Source of the DNA: Hymenoscyphus infarciens
Lineage: Eukaryota > Ascomycota > Leotiomycetes > Helotiales > Helotiaceae
NCBI GenBank assembly: GCA_001414345.1
Contig: LLCB01000008.1
Coordinates: 372,001-436,000, forward strand
Direction: 5' to 3'
Length of the DNA stretch: 64,000 nt
Position numbers and translations under genes: made by a program. Positions 11,992-21,775 of the stretch are shown piece after piece; positions within the stretch are counted from its first letter, which is position 1, and the number at the start of each line of letters is the position of its first letter. The notes beneath the pieces are model-generated. The model was not told where the DNA came from, searched no databases, and was given only the letters and a program-made list of their open reading frames with translations.

Positions 11992-12267
11992 TTATTTAGG
12001 ATCATCCTGCTGGTCCTTGTTTGTTCTTTCCGCTTGCCCCTCTTCTGTAACATTTTGCCATTGATTGCCGGCGGCGTTAACGAGTATGACTTTCTTAATC
12101 ACCTCAACAAACTTCTCGGTGTTCATTTTACTGCCGTCTTCCCCGTTCCCAAGTTGAGGTGTTTGGTCTTCGGCCTTGATGACTTGGTTGGCCTTGAGAG
12201 GTGAAGCGGTTGTCTCTTGACTTGGAGCTTGACTTTGGCTGTTTGGAGCAGCGGGGGTGTCAGCCAT
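11992..12267 (-). CDS. small hypothetical protein, 91 aa (paralogue of the gene at 13670-13852)
   Basis: Single exon from the ATG at 12267 to the stop at 11992. The product is hydrophilic: a Gln/Ser/Pro-rich N-terminal half (NSQSQAPSQETTAS), then a possibly helical segment (MNTEKFVEVIKKVILVNAAG) and a charged tail. There is no signal peptide or membrane segment. The start is supported by the leader: about 400 bp upstream is clearly similar to the leader of the next small gene (GAGAAAGAAG...TTCGAGAATTTATA...CTTTCTTTG and CATCTAKTGTTTGATAG are shared), so the pair looks like a tandem duplication including promoters. I recognise no family. Coding status is moderately likely because of the paralogue and the conserved leader. 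Confidence 0.5.
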   Translation of the reverse strand: MADTPAAPNSQSQAPSQETTASPLKANQVIKAEDQTPQLGNGEDGSKMNTEKFVEVIKKVILVNAAGNQWQNVTEEGQAERTNKDQQDDPK

Positions 12268-12808
12268 GATTGCTTGCTTGTTTCGTGGAGCTTGTTGTTT
12301 GTGTTTTGGGAGTTTGGTTGGAGTTTGGTTGTATCGTGGTGTTTGAGTATGCGTGCGTGTGTGTAAATTAGAGAAAGAAGTACCGACTCGAGAAAATTCG
12401 AGAATTTATACTTCTTTGTGGAGCGTGCGTGAATGTTCGTTCTGTAACTTGTGAATGGTCTAAGAGTTCGTGATTGTGCTGTATCTTCTGCTTTGCGTGA
12501 ATAATCTATCAACGCGGAAAGGTTCTGGATTTGTTCTAATGATTAATAGAGAGGAGAGAATTGAAGGGTATGAGCGAGGAAAATCGAGGACTTTGTAGTG
12601 GTGGAGATGCTTCACAAGGAAAGTTGAAAGCATGTTGGGAATATTTGGTTCATCTATTGTTTGATAGGTTTGAAGCAAGTATCAAATAGATCACAAAGAA
12701 ATATAACAACATTTCAGTGTTGGTTTGTTTTCTGATAGGGGTATCATGAAAAAGAGGGCGGGTGCCACATCGCTTATTGTTGGTGTTGGACGTGATGTTG
12801 GAAGTCCG
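12268..12808 (-). promoter_or_regulatory. leader/promoter region shared with the neighbouring small paralogue
   Basis: Read on the minus strand, the blocks CTATCAAACAMTAGATG, TATAAATTCTCGAA and CTTCTTTCTC recur in the same order upstream of both small genes (here and at 13853-14080). TATAAATTCTCGAA could include the TATA box. Function is inferred from conservation between the two copies only. Confidence 0.45.
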
Positions 12809-13582
12809 CAGACTTGGGCACTGATACTATCGATAAAATATCGAGGGGGTCACTGACGATTATCGTATCGAGTAGAACTTAAATGACGATACATCGAGGA
12901 GTCGTGTGATCGCTAAATAGTAAATCCGTGATAGCAGCCAATAGAATCTATAGGCTCGACTTTAAGCAAAGTCATATACTTATTATTAATATGATACTAT
13001 AATAGAAGTAAGTGCTTAGCTTAAAGTGATTAATCTAGATTTGTTATTATTGTAGTATTTATATAAAATAAAATTAGCTTTTAGAATTAAAAAGAGTAAA
13101 TTATATTTTATTTACTATACACTGCCACTAGCTTAAAAAAACCGATATAGATCGATAATCGTCTCTTTTTTACTAACGATATATCGCGCTAATCGTATCA
13201 GAGCAAAAGAGTATCGATTTATATCGAGAGCCGATTATCGATAATTTAACGATATAAAAGAATTTTGCTAAATCCCCTAACCCTTTTAACTAAATCGCCT
13301 AATCGAACCAAATTAGGACGTTTTCCGGTCGCCAACACTACCAAACTATAAAATCATATATTACTAACTCTTGTTCCTAGCCCTAGCCCACACCCGATCC
13401 CTAACCCTAACTAACCCTAACCTCTAGCCACTAACCCTAACCTTAAAAACCAGGTCACTATCCGTTAGAATAGAGAATTAGTGTTGTAGGAGAGTGCCTA
13501 ATCGGGTTAGAGTCAGGCGATTTAGTCAAAAGGGTTAGGGGATTTAGCTGAAGCCATATAAAAGTATCGGTGCCCAAGTCTG
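12809..13582. mobile_element. hAT-type MITE with 8-bp target duplication GAAGTCCG
   Basis: The left end CAGACTTGGGCACTGATACT and the right end (AAAGTATCGGTGCCCAAGTCTG) are near-perfect inverted repeats. Both sides are flanked by the identical 8-mer GAAGTCCG (12801-12808 and 13583-13590), the target-site length of hAT elements. It is 774 bp long, AT-rich and has no ORF, so it is non-autonomous. A second member with related ends and interior (ATATCRAGGGGGTC) is at 52169-52826. It lies between the two small paralogous genes. Confidence 0.88.
13267..13548. mobile_element. smaller inverted-repeat element nested in the hAT MITE
   Basis: GCTAAATCCCCTAACCCTTT at the left (continuing TAACTAAATCGCCT) is matched by its reverse complement ending at 13548 (AGGCGATTTAGTCAAAAGGG then TTAGGGGATTTAGC). 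The 282-bp segment contains several CCCTAA-type telomere-like units (13390-13445). Target duplication is not clear, so this could also be an internal palindrome of the host MITE. Confidence 0.6.
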
Positions 13583-13669
13583 GAAGTCCGTGTTGTCTCC
13601 TCACTCAAAGCTGGTTCATCAAATCGTACCTTCTACCAAACAACCGTTAACATGTTACTAGCTTCACTG

Positions 13670-13852
13670 TCATAAATACCCATTCTTCTCTTTGGTCCAC
13701 ATAGTTGGTGTGCCTCTTTTAGGTACAGGTGGTTTGCCATCGGTGGGGTAGTTGCCTGTATTTGGCTGAGTTTGGGTGGTAAAACCGGAGGAACCTTGAG
13801 CTTGGCTTTGGCCTTGATTGGTGGTGGAATCGGGCTTCTCGGATTCTGGCAT
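13670..13852 (-). CDS. small hypothetical protein, 60 aa (paralogue of the gene at 11992-12267)
   Basis: Single exon; ATG at 13852, stop at 13670. The product is Gln/Ser/Thr/Pro-rich (NQGQSQAQGSSGFTTQTQ) with no signal peptide or membrane segment. The same frame is open further upstream (to 14080), but the leader shared with the other small gene places the start here, in the matching ACGAAACMA..ATG context. The C terminus differs from the paralogue, and no family is recognised. The hAT MITE sits just 3' of this gene. Confidence 0.45.
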   Translation of the reverse strand: MPESEKPDSTTNQGQSQAQGSSGFTTQTQPNTGNYPTDGKPPVPKRGTPTMWTKEKNGYL

Positions 13853-14080
13853 GGCTGTGGTTTCGTTATATGTTTTGGATGGTTGTGTTACAGTGCGTGT
13901 GAATTTCTCTCTCTCTCTCTGTATGTTTGATGGAGAAAGAAGATTGAACTTGGAAAAGTTCGAGAATTTATAGCTTTCTTTGGAGGCAGTCATAGAAAGC
14001 CGCTCACAAATACAAACAAATACATACGTACTAGAAGCGTTGGAATCATCTAGTGTTTGATAGAATTGAGTTAAATGCAA

Positions 14081-14890
14081 ACCCGCATTAAATAAACCGG
14101 TGTTTTATCCAACTTCTAATTGACACTGTTGAAGTCAACATAACCTCATACATGAAGAAAACCAACCACGAATTGCTGCTGGGATCCTTTACATCAACAG
14201 CACCGGAAGAGAGATAGCTCTAATAATAAAAAAAAGCAACCAAACATAGCAGTCTGGCTCAAATTTGAGAAGATTTGGTTGCGGACCAAACGGGGGTAAC
14301 TTGGGTAATATCGATGTTGGCGTCGGCGCTTGTATCATACTAGAAACCACGGATCTCAAATCCGACCACTACCCTCTAGTATAACCTCCTAGAGAGTACT
14401 TATATCAGATTCTTCATTCAGACATAACAATGAAAATGGCATGGAAATGGTCTTTTACACAGAATTATTCAGCAGCAAGACCCCATTAGATGTGCAATGC
14501 TTAAGAACATTCCTAAAATAGCGTGTGTTGACTTCTTTCAATTTTAGAGTATGACATCGAGGAAGAAAACTTGGTGGGAGAGACAGGGAAATACAGCTTT
14601 TGTCCAAAGAGTATTGTTCTAGCTGGAGCTAGGCTCTTTTCAGCGAGATACCGCAGTTTCAATGTTTTCCGTATCATCCACCTCAAGCTCCTTCAATCAC
14701 GTTCCCCAACATTCGTGGGTTTTCAGTCCACATCAACAGAGTCATCTATTCTGAGACAACTAAACAGCATGGAGCTATATATTCCCAACAAACTTCTTGT
14801 CCTTTTTCTATTGCAAACCACAAACCACCGACTTCAAACCTCGATCGCCAGACCACCAGCTTCCTTCCAGTTCCCGAAAACAACCCAACC
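14081..14890. other. intergenic, nothing firm seen
   Basis: Mixed composition, with the upstream region of the minus-strand small gene and the probable 5' leader of the microprotein gene at 14891. Short open frames only. Confidence 0.4.
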
Positions 14891-15190
14891 ATGAAGTTTC
14901 CCAGATCAGGAGCAGACTGGAGAAAATTATGGTGGCGAGAAGTTCTTCCATACTGCATAGTATATGGACCATACGCAACCGTCCTGTCCATTGCTTTCCT
15001 CATGAAACCCAGAATGTGAGTGAGGAAATATTAACGCAAGATGATATGAGATATAGAAGACTAACCAAGGTGACCTCACAACAGACAAGAAATGCAGAAA
15101 ACCCGTCGCGGAAGGGCAAAGGAGAAAAAGACGAAGCTGGAGGCTGAGCCCAAAAAACCAAACGACCCAGACCCACCGGTTCCCAACTGA
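14891..15190 (+). CDS. small single-pass membrane protein, 76 aa, two exons
   Basis: Exons 14891-15015 and 15085-15190; a 69-nt intron with donor GTGAGT, branch-like CTAAC at 15061 and acceptor ACAG. The split codon AT|A keeps the frame. The product starts MKFPRSGADWRKLWWREVLP, runs into one hydrophobic segment (about residues 21-38, YCIVYGPYATVLSIAFLM), then a strongly basic helix-like tail (QKTRRGRAKEKKTKLEAE) and a Pro-rich end. A basic N terminus, one membrane segment and a basic tail suit a small mitochondrial or ER membrane protein, but I do not recognise the family. The open frame on the opposite strand is longer but has no features. Coding status rests on the splice signals, the frame and the sensible protein layout. 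Confidence 0.6.
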
Positions 15191-15810
15191 AAAGCATGAA
15201 GATGCAAAGAGGAAGAAGAAGCAGTCAGACACCAAGCTGAGGATCCAAAAAAAAAAGACCCACCTAACATTCAAGGCGGAACATGGACTTTGGCGTAAGG
15301 AGTGAAATAGGGAAGCTACCAAGAGAGCGGGAATAGAAATTTTGTTGGTCTGCTTGGCATTGAAGTCTCTTGCGCAGCTTTGATCGTTGTTTTGCGATAT
15401 ATTATTCTGGCATGGCTTTCGAAAGAAGGTCACGCTGTCTGAGTCAATTTCCAGATTGCTTGGGGATGAGGGTGGCTCGAGACGGGAGTTCAAGAAATTG
15501 CACATCATGAAATACACGAAGCTCCTACTTTACACTTATCACTGAACTGAAGAATGAGACCAACAAAATCCTGGAGAAAACCCAAGCAAATTGCCTTTTC
15601 TCTATTGGGATTTGACTTGACCATTGTTCCCCCTAACTTCGAAATGTGCCGTAACTATGCACACCTACTCAGTAACCCAACCATCCCCTCACACAATTCA
15701 AGGGAAATGGGCACTGCATTTCTTTGCTTCCCACCAGTAAATCATTCTCACGTTTCTTGAATTAAGTATGACCTGTGAGTGGCATGTATTCATTATATGT
15801 TTTTGAATTA
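15191..15810. other. intergenic, nothing firm seen
   Basis: 3' flanks of two convergent genes (microprotein on plus, CFEM receptor on minus). Short open frames only. Confidence 0.4.
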
Positions 15811-17532
15811 TCAAACCTTTAACAATATTTTTACGCTCTCTGCACTCTCCTTCACGCTACTCTGCGTGCTCTCCCTACTTTGTTCCACACTGGTAGTAAC
15901 AATAACTCCCTCATGTTCCCACTCCGTCCTCTCACTCTCGACATCCACCCTTGACGATGTCCCAAACCCCTTCCCGGTACAAAGAAACAGTTCTCCATCC
16001 CCCGCTTTGTTCTCATTGATCGGGCTTTCACTATTCACGCTTCCTTCTCTTTCTCTTTGAGAATCTAATTCAATGATTGAACTTGTGGATTGTCCATTTT
16101 TATGGGTGTGATGAAGCGAATTTGGGTTCTTAAAGGTTGAAGAACGGGTTTTCGCTTTTGTCTCTTTTGCTACTGATGTATGTCGTGTCGAATCAACGAG
16201 TGAGATATTGAGGTTAGGGAAGTAATATCCCACTAATGAGCGACAAGAGGGGAGACAAGCACACATTATTCCCACGGAAGTTTCGAGATTAGTCCAAAGT
16301 GCTACGGGGGATTGATCAACTAGATTTACCTTATTAGTTGATATGCCGGGTATGTGGGGGGGGGTGAGCAGATGGACTTACAAGAGGGGTCAGTCGAAGA
16401 ACCCATCTTCAGCAGAGTGGGAATTCGAGTTAAACTGCAGATGAGGACGAATGATGCGACAGAAAACATGATCATGAGATTTGCCTTGTTGCGCCAGGAG
16501 AGGTCCAGTTTCCAGAGGATTGGAATAGGGAAAACTAGGATCATGAGGTTGTGGAGGATGCTGATGCCCGATTGAACGTAGACCACAGCGAATACATCGA
16601 TGCATTTTATAGGTGTCTGTTTGTACATCCAGTTTGTCCATATCCCGTGTATTGGGTTCTAGAAACAATCAGCATAGAGTACTTGGCGAAAGTTTACTGA
16701 CTTACACATTGGACTGCCATGCCAAGTAGGAAGGTGAGGTTCGAAGCCACAATGAAACCCATCATCACGTATATGATCATTGGGTGTCTCTTGGTAGTAA
16801 ATATTTGCAAGAAGAAAAGAAGCAACGATAGTTTCGTCAACGTTATAGCTACTATATAAAGCATGGAAGCAATCCAAAAAAGCTTGTGAAAATTAGCTGC
16901 CTATTCTGTCCAATTGTTCCAAAGAGTGCTTACCTTAAGTGAGTTTTGCATGTGCATAACATCAAGCCAAAACGTATGTTGTCCATATCCATTCAGAACC
17001 ATAGCTAATCCCGCCCCAGCAGCAGCAAGGTAAAATAGCAGAGCACCTGCCATCGCGGCATCATCCTTATCCAAAGCGCCGAAGACATATTTCGAGTATA
17101 GTCGAATGATAACAAATATTGTTGTTAGGAAAGGAAGCGTATAATATGTACGTAGTTGACTCTGGACACGGCCGATGTCGTTCTCTGTCCCACACGTTTG
17201 GGCTGAATATCTGTTGAAGCGGATTCCTTCTGTGATGTTACATGCATTACGAACACATGGAGCTGTAACGGCAATGAGCTCTAAATTGTTGCAATAACAT
17301 GACGTATTATTTGTAAGATTGCCACAGTGTTGCGGGCCATAAGTGTTTACACAAGTTAACTACTAAAAAGTCAATTACTCGCAAAGGTAGGGATCGGATT
17401 TCGACTCAGGGAGAAATTGAAAATACATACCGAGCAGTCTGGAATAGTTTCTATAATATCTATCGTCCAAAAGCGATGTGCTTGTGCTTGTGTCCAAAAA
17501 CAGCAAGTCGCAAATAACAGAAGCAAACGCAT
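15811..17532 (-). CDS. CFEM-domain seven-transmembrane protein (Pth11-like receptor)
   Basis: Five exons on the minus strand: 17532-17431, 17359-16934, 16882-16706, 16658-16382 and 16319-15811, all phase-consistent; 496 residues. The N terminus MRLLLLFATCCFWTQAQA is a signal peptide. Residues about 32-95 form a CFEM-like domain with eight cysteines (PDCS, LTC, QHC, TSC, YC, APC, NAC, TCG). Seven hydrophobic helices follow, in the order expected for the fungal rhodopsin-like (Pth11-related) domain: YYTLPFLTTIFVIIRLYSKY, a DKDDAAMAG loop into helix 2, and later PIKCIDVFAVVYVQSG and LMILVFPIPILWKLDLSWRN, which are strong family signatures. The last exon adds a hydrophilic Ser/Thr-rich cytosolic tail. 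In Pezizomycotina such proteins sense surface or nutrient cues; the ligand is unknown. Confidence 0.88.
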
Positions 17533-17933
17533 TTTGGGGGCGAGGAAGAGAAAGGGAACGCAGTCACCCAACACAGCGATCACCAGCAGCAGGCGGTCTA
17601 GTTTTGTATAACATGAACCAGGGAGTTCGCCCCTCACCTTGTCGTCAATTCGACCTCTGGATTCATGAAGAGGGTCAAAATGGCTTGGCGACCTAATACA
17701 TGGGAGTGAGTGACTATCAAAGGTCAAAACACAAATTTGTGTCACGACTTTGCAAGGGTAGTTTTAGGGCACTTTCAGACGGGACCCCCGCCAGAATATC
17801 GGGTTCGATGGGGCTCTGGGTAATTTAAAGCATGGGATTGTGGAAACCTTTGGGCCAAGGGCAACGCTAGACCTGGCACAGTGCCGAACTCGAGGGGCGG
17901 GGCTACCTCCGGAACGCATGCCGCGCCAAACTT

Positions 17934-18050
17934 TACTTCGTCCTAGGCATAACAATTACTGCAGAGTTTGTAGGCTACCAGGGTTTTTGGCCGATTTTCA
18001 TAGAGAATTACTTCACTTTCTGTAGTAATTGTTATGCCTGGGACGAAGTA
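17934..18050. mobile_element. palindromic MITE, copy 1 (TA target site, TIR CTTCGTCCYAGGC)
   Basis: TACTTCGTCCTAGGCATAAC at the left and its complement (GTTATGCCTGGGACGAAGTA) at the right; 117 bp. The inverted arms extend over CAATTACTGCAG. A TA dinucleotide flank and this size fit Tc1/mariner-type MITEs. Confidence 0.85.
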
Positions 18051-18336
18051 CAAGTGCTGTCGTCTCGAGATCCACTCCATTTTTTTTTATAAGTCGCCAT
18101 CAGCCGCGAGAAAGATGTTTTCGTTCTGAACGCGAGGGGTGTTGGGTTAACCTAAAGGACAAGATCTTGCAGATCAGTGGTAAAATCCCGAAACTTCACA
18201 ACGGGATGCGCCGACGCGTAGTTTCATGGATTTGTACAACGTATCATACCTAATATTTGTAGCGAAATGAAATACAAGGGTCAAGATGCAATCGAAAAAT
18301 GTCCTTGAACCCACAGACAAGGCCCCTAGAAGCACC

Positions 18337-18432
18337 TACTTCGTCCCAGGCGAATCAGTCCATAGCGGGACCCAGCAAAGCAGGGTTTATTTAGGAGGCC
18401 CCGTTATGGACTGTTACGCCTGGGACGAAGTA
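18337..18432. mobile_element. palindromic MITE, copy 2 with different core
   Basis: Same termini (TACTTCGTCCCAGGC ... GCCTGGGACGAAGTA) but a different interior; 96 bp. The inner arms (GTCCATAGCGGG.../...CCCCGTTATGGAC) are also inverted. The copy sits between an outer inverted pair CTAGAAGCACC (18326-18336) and GGTGCTTCTAG (18477-18487), so the whole stretch can fold into a larger stem. Confidence 0.8.
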
Positions 18433-18926
18433 GAAGCTATAAACAAGGGATTTCAAGCCAAAAGCCAGGGGTCTGTGGTGCTTCTAGAGCATTTGCAGGG
18501 CTTGGGTGGTCTTAAATCTCGCTACAACTATTAGGCATGACACGTTGTATAGCTAAAGTGGGACAGACTCCACTAGAAGCTATACACACGAGATATACGT
18601 TGGAATGAAAAGAAACCGAAGCTCATTATGCTCATTATGAAATCGATCGAGTTGAGAAGGAGGGAATGAACCTGAGAAGTAGCCATGTCATGGGTAGATT
18701 CCGGCAGAATAATGGGATGAGATAGACTGTCTCCCTAATTTTAAGGCTTGACGTTTACACAAGGTGTGACAACACTGATTCATCCTCGAAACTCCTCGTG
18801 GGGGTTACTTCGACTGGGTGTAGCGAGTATAAAGACCAACTTAGGCACTGGGCTGTGAAGACGAAACTAGGAGACGAGGAAAAAGTAAAAAGTTTCTCAG
18901 ACTGCTAAAATAATTCAAGATTTTTT

Positions 18927-19042
18927 TACTTCGTCCCAGGCATAACAATTACTGCAGAAGCGAAGTGTCCCCCTATGAAAATCGGCCAAAAACCCTGGTG
19001 GCCTATAGAATCTGTAGTAATTGTTATGCCTAGGACGAAGTA
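18927..19042. mobile_element. palindromic MITE, copy 3
   Basis: 116 bp with the same termini and interior as copy 1 but in the opposite orientation (the ATGAAAATCGGCCAAAAACC core is the complement of the copy-1 core). The TA flanks are retained. Confidence 0.85.
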
Positions 19043-20607
19043 CTTATGAGAACGAAAATAATCTAATTATGCCATTGTATAATGAATGAGTAATGCTTGC
19101 ACTTGACAAGCTTATAGCTACCGCGGCTTGGTGATCTTTAAAAAACTGATAGCCGGGGTATCCCAACCTGCCAAAGTGCGAGTATTAATTTATGCCAAAG
19201 GGGCGATGACAAAAGCTGCCTCCTTTTTAGAGACGAAGACGCTGAAATGAAGTTCCCAAGAAACAGCTCAATCAAATTCCAAAAATCGCATTGCACAGAG
19301 CATAAACTGATGGGCATATTGATTTCGGAAATAAACCATATCAAGCAAGGATTCGCGGTGTATAGCCCACGCGCAATTCTCGCTCGTCTGAGCTTTTTCT
19401 TCAACTCCACTATTTGTAACTGTCCACTCTTAAGTTCCCCGTGGTAAGTGGACTACTGGTTGACCACTGGGGAGTCCAAAATTTCTGAATACCTTTTTGT
19501 GGAGAAACTTTGCAGAACAGGACGGGTCTTCCGACGTCTTGGAAACACAATGATCTTTGCACCAAGACGTACGTGACGACGACCGACCTCCTCTTTCAGA
19601 AGATTTCGGTATCTACGCGCAAGGAGCAGCCGAAGTAATGATTTTGTGCAGAGGGATAAGGAATTTAGGGCAGTGTCTTGATTGATGCAGAGACTCGGGG
19701 AGAAATCCGTGTCACATCCTTGATTGTGGCCTTCATTCTTACGACAGCTAGATTGGAGATCAGATGAAGCCTGAAGGTTGAGTCGAAAAACTCGATAGCA
19801 ACTCTCAGCTTTTGAACAACAACCGAAAAAAAAAGGCTTCCATGCCGAGATTTGCAACAAAGAATGGAATTCGTCGAAAGTCGAGCTTCGGACTTCAAGC
19901 TCAACGATCAGCCATGAAAAGAAGAACATCGCATCCACGAGTAGATTTGCAAAAACAAACAGCCCTGGTCGTGGGCTATCAGTCGCATGTTCAATCACTG
20001 GACTGAAAACTCGCCATCTCGGTGCTTCTGGAGGAACAAATCCACTCAATTTAATGCTGGATCTCGGAACGGGACACTCGATACGACTGAAAGTCAATAT
20101 AATATATACTGTATCAGATCTCAGAAATACATACCGGGACCACGAAGCCGGAAGGCTTCGGTGGCTATAACACGATATTGTTGGCGTCAAGCCGTCAACA
20201 CAACTCGAGCGATGAAGAAGCGATTGGGAGAGTGGCAAAACAGACACTGAATAGCACTTCTAAATGAGGCACTCTCATCAGCGTCGTGTTCTCTTGAAGT
20301 TCGTAAGAAAATGATGTTACGGCCGCACCGGGAATGGCGGTCGGGATGACTGCATCCCGAACCGGTGCGCGAGCACCTGATTCAAAATCGCCCTCCAACA
20401 TCAAACATTCAAATAAAGAAGACCAACAAGGACTTGGTAGCTTAGTACTGGAAGATAATTCGAGATCAAAATTGCCGTTGACGCCACAAAGAAGCTTTAC
20501 TAGAGTTGAAAACTCGTGCTTTTATATTCTAGCGCTCACCTGCACCCAACATTGAACATTCCTACGATCAAGACCAAAGCAAAATATCAGAACAACCACC
20601 AACAAAC

Positions 20608-21775
20608 ATGTCGACAACACCAGAAACCAGAGAGAGTAAACTCCTCCGCACACTATGGGCACTACCCCTCCTCGCCGCCACCTACGGCGCCTCGCAAACT
20701 ATGGGTGTTCTCGTTCAAGACCTCGGTCCCAGCCTCATCTCCCAAGTTAAAGCCGCGACAATTGACTTTGGCAATGGAACACCAACCGTAGGACTGGTCA
20801 AGACATTCTTTGGAATCGCTGGCTTGGATGGATTTCTCTCGGTCCTCGTCACGTTTTTCACACCCATTCTTGATGGTCGACAAGATAAATTAAGTTCATT
20901 GCAGGCCACTGCTTTCTTGGGTGATCTGGTTCCATTACAGGCCATCATGTATGTGGAGGGTGTGAGAAGAGGAAATAGAATGACGGCTGCTAGTTTGTTG
21001 TAAGTTTAACTTTCAAAGCTGGATGGGTGGAACTAATGGGCCTAGACCAACGCTTCTAGGCGTCGCGTATCAAGCAAAGGGAGTTGGTTATATCTTGCCT
21101 GTCTACTTCTTCCTACATTACATCCAATCTCCACTAGAGAACTACAAGAAATCCGAGGATCGACTTACTAGAGTCAGTGCTATCAAGACGATAATTCCAA
21201 CTATCGCTTTGACATTTGTTCTCCCTACTTACGCCATGTTAAACACCCCTGGATTGGCAAATCGACAATGGATCAATGGTCTCTTTTGGCAACTATTCCC
21301 GTTATACGGTGCCATCTCGCAGCAGATCCTCGGTTTATTCGTCAAGGATACGTCGGAAAAAGATAGGATCTCAGACACTGAAGCTGATATTCCATATCTT
21401 CGTCTAACATATGGGTTCGTTGCTGTATTTGCAGCGGCTTTGAATCTATATGTTCGTCTCGCGGCTCCGTCTTCTCTCAAGGATGTGTTCTTCAAAGACA
21501 TATCGAGTCCATCTGCGGCAGCGACTTTGGTTAGCGGAACTGCTAGGTTTTTGAGATACGATCAGATATTCTGCTTTGGTGCTGGTGCTCTTTGGACACT
21601 ACTCAGTTTCAAGGACCTGAAGAGCGCGGGGAAGACTCAGGCTGGGTGGGCTAAAATCATTGGATCTCTGACGGGAGGAACTCTTGCTTTTGGTCCTGGT
21701 GCTGCAATGGTTGGAATGTGGGCTTGGAGAGAGGAAATTCTGGCTGATAGAAAGAAGGCTTCGAAGAGACAGTGA
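20608..21775 (+). CDS. polytopic membrane protein of unknown function
   Basis: Exons 20608-20999 and 21046-21775; the 46-nt intron (GTAAGT..GGAACTAATGG..CTAG) keeps phase (TT|A). The product has 373 residues and about eight hydrophobic segments: LLRTLWALPLLAATYGASQT, TFFGIAGLDGFLSVLVTFFT, TAFLGDLVPLQAIMYVE, YILPVYFFLHYIQSP, IPTIALTFVLPTYAML, LTYGFVAVFAAALNLYVRL, QIFCFGAGALWTLL and a final Gly-rich helix. No catalytic motif is visible. The layout resembles integral membrane proteins found in fungal secondary-metabolite clusters (AtmA/PaxA-like), but no other cluster genes are next to it, so a function cannot be assigned. The basic C terminus (DRKKASKRQ) is probably cytosolic. Confidence 0.85.

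Larger units (their letters stand above)
17533..20607. other. MITE-rich intergenic region, no firm gene
   Basis: Three palindromic MITEs (listed separately) lie within 17934-19042. A 265-codon open frame on the minus strand (20247-19453) has no ATG at its start and no recognisable domain, so it is not called. The last 100 bases are the leader of the membrane-protein gene at 20608. Confidence 0.5.

Noticed and set aside
14927..15517. 196-codon open frame on the minus strand
   Set aside because: It overlaps the spliced microprotein antisense, has no domain, and its hydrophobic composition is the complement of the basic and Pro-rich tail.
19453..20247. 264-codon open frame on the minus strand
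   Set aside because: It starts at GTG with no ATG nearby, has no recognisable domain, and I saw no supporting splice context.
21000..21018. 19-nt intron in the membrane-protein gene using the first in-phase AG
   Set aside because: Too short for splicing; the AG at 21044-21045 keeps the same phase and gives a 46-nt intron with a branch-like CTAAT.
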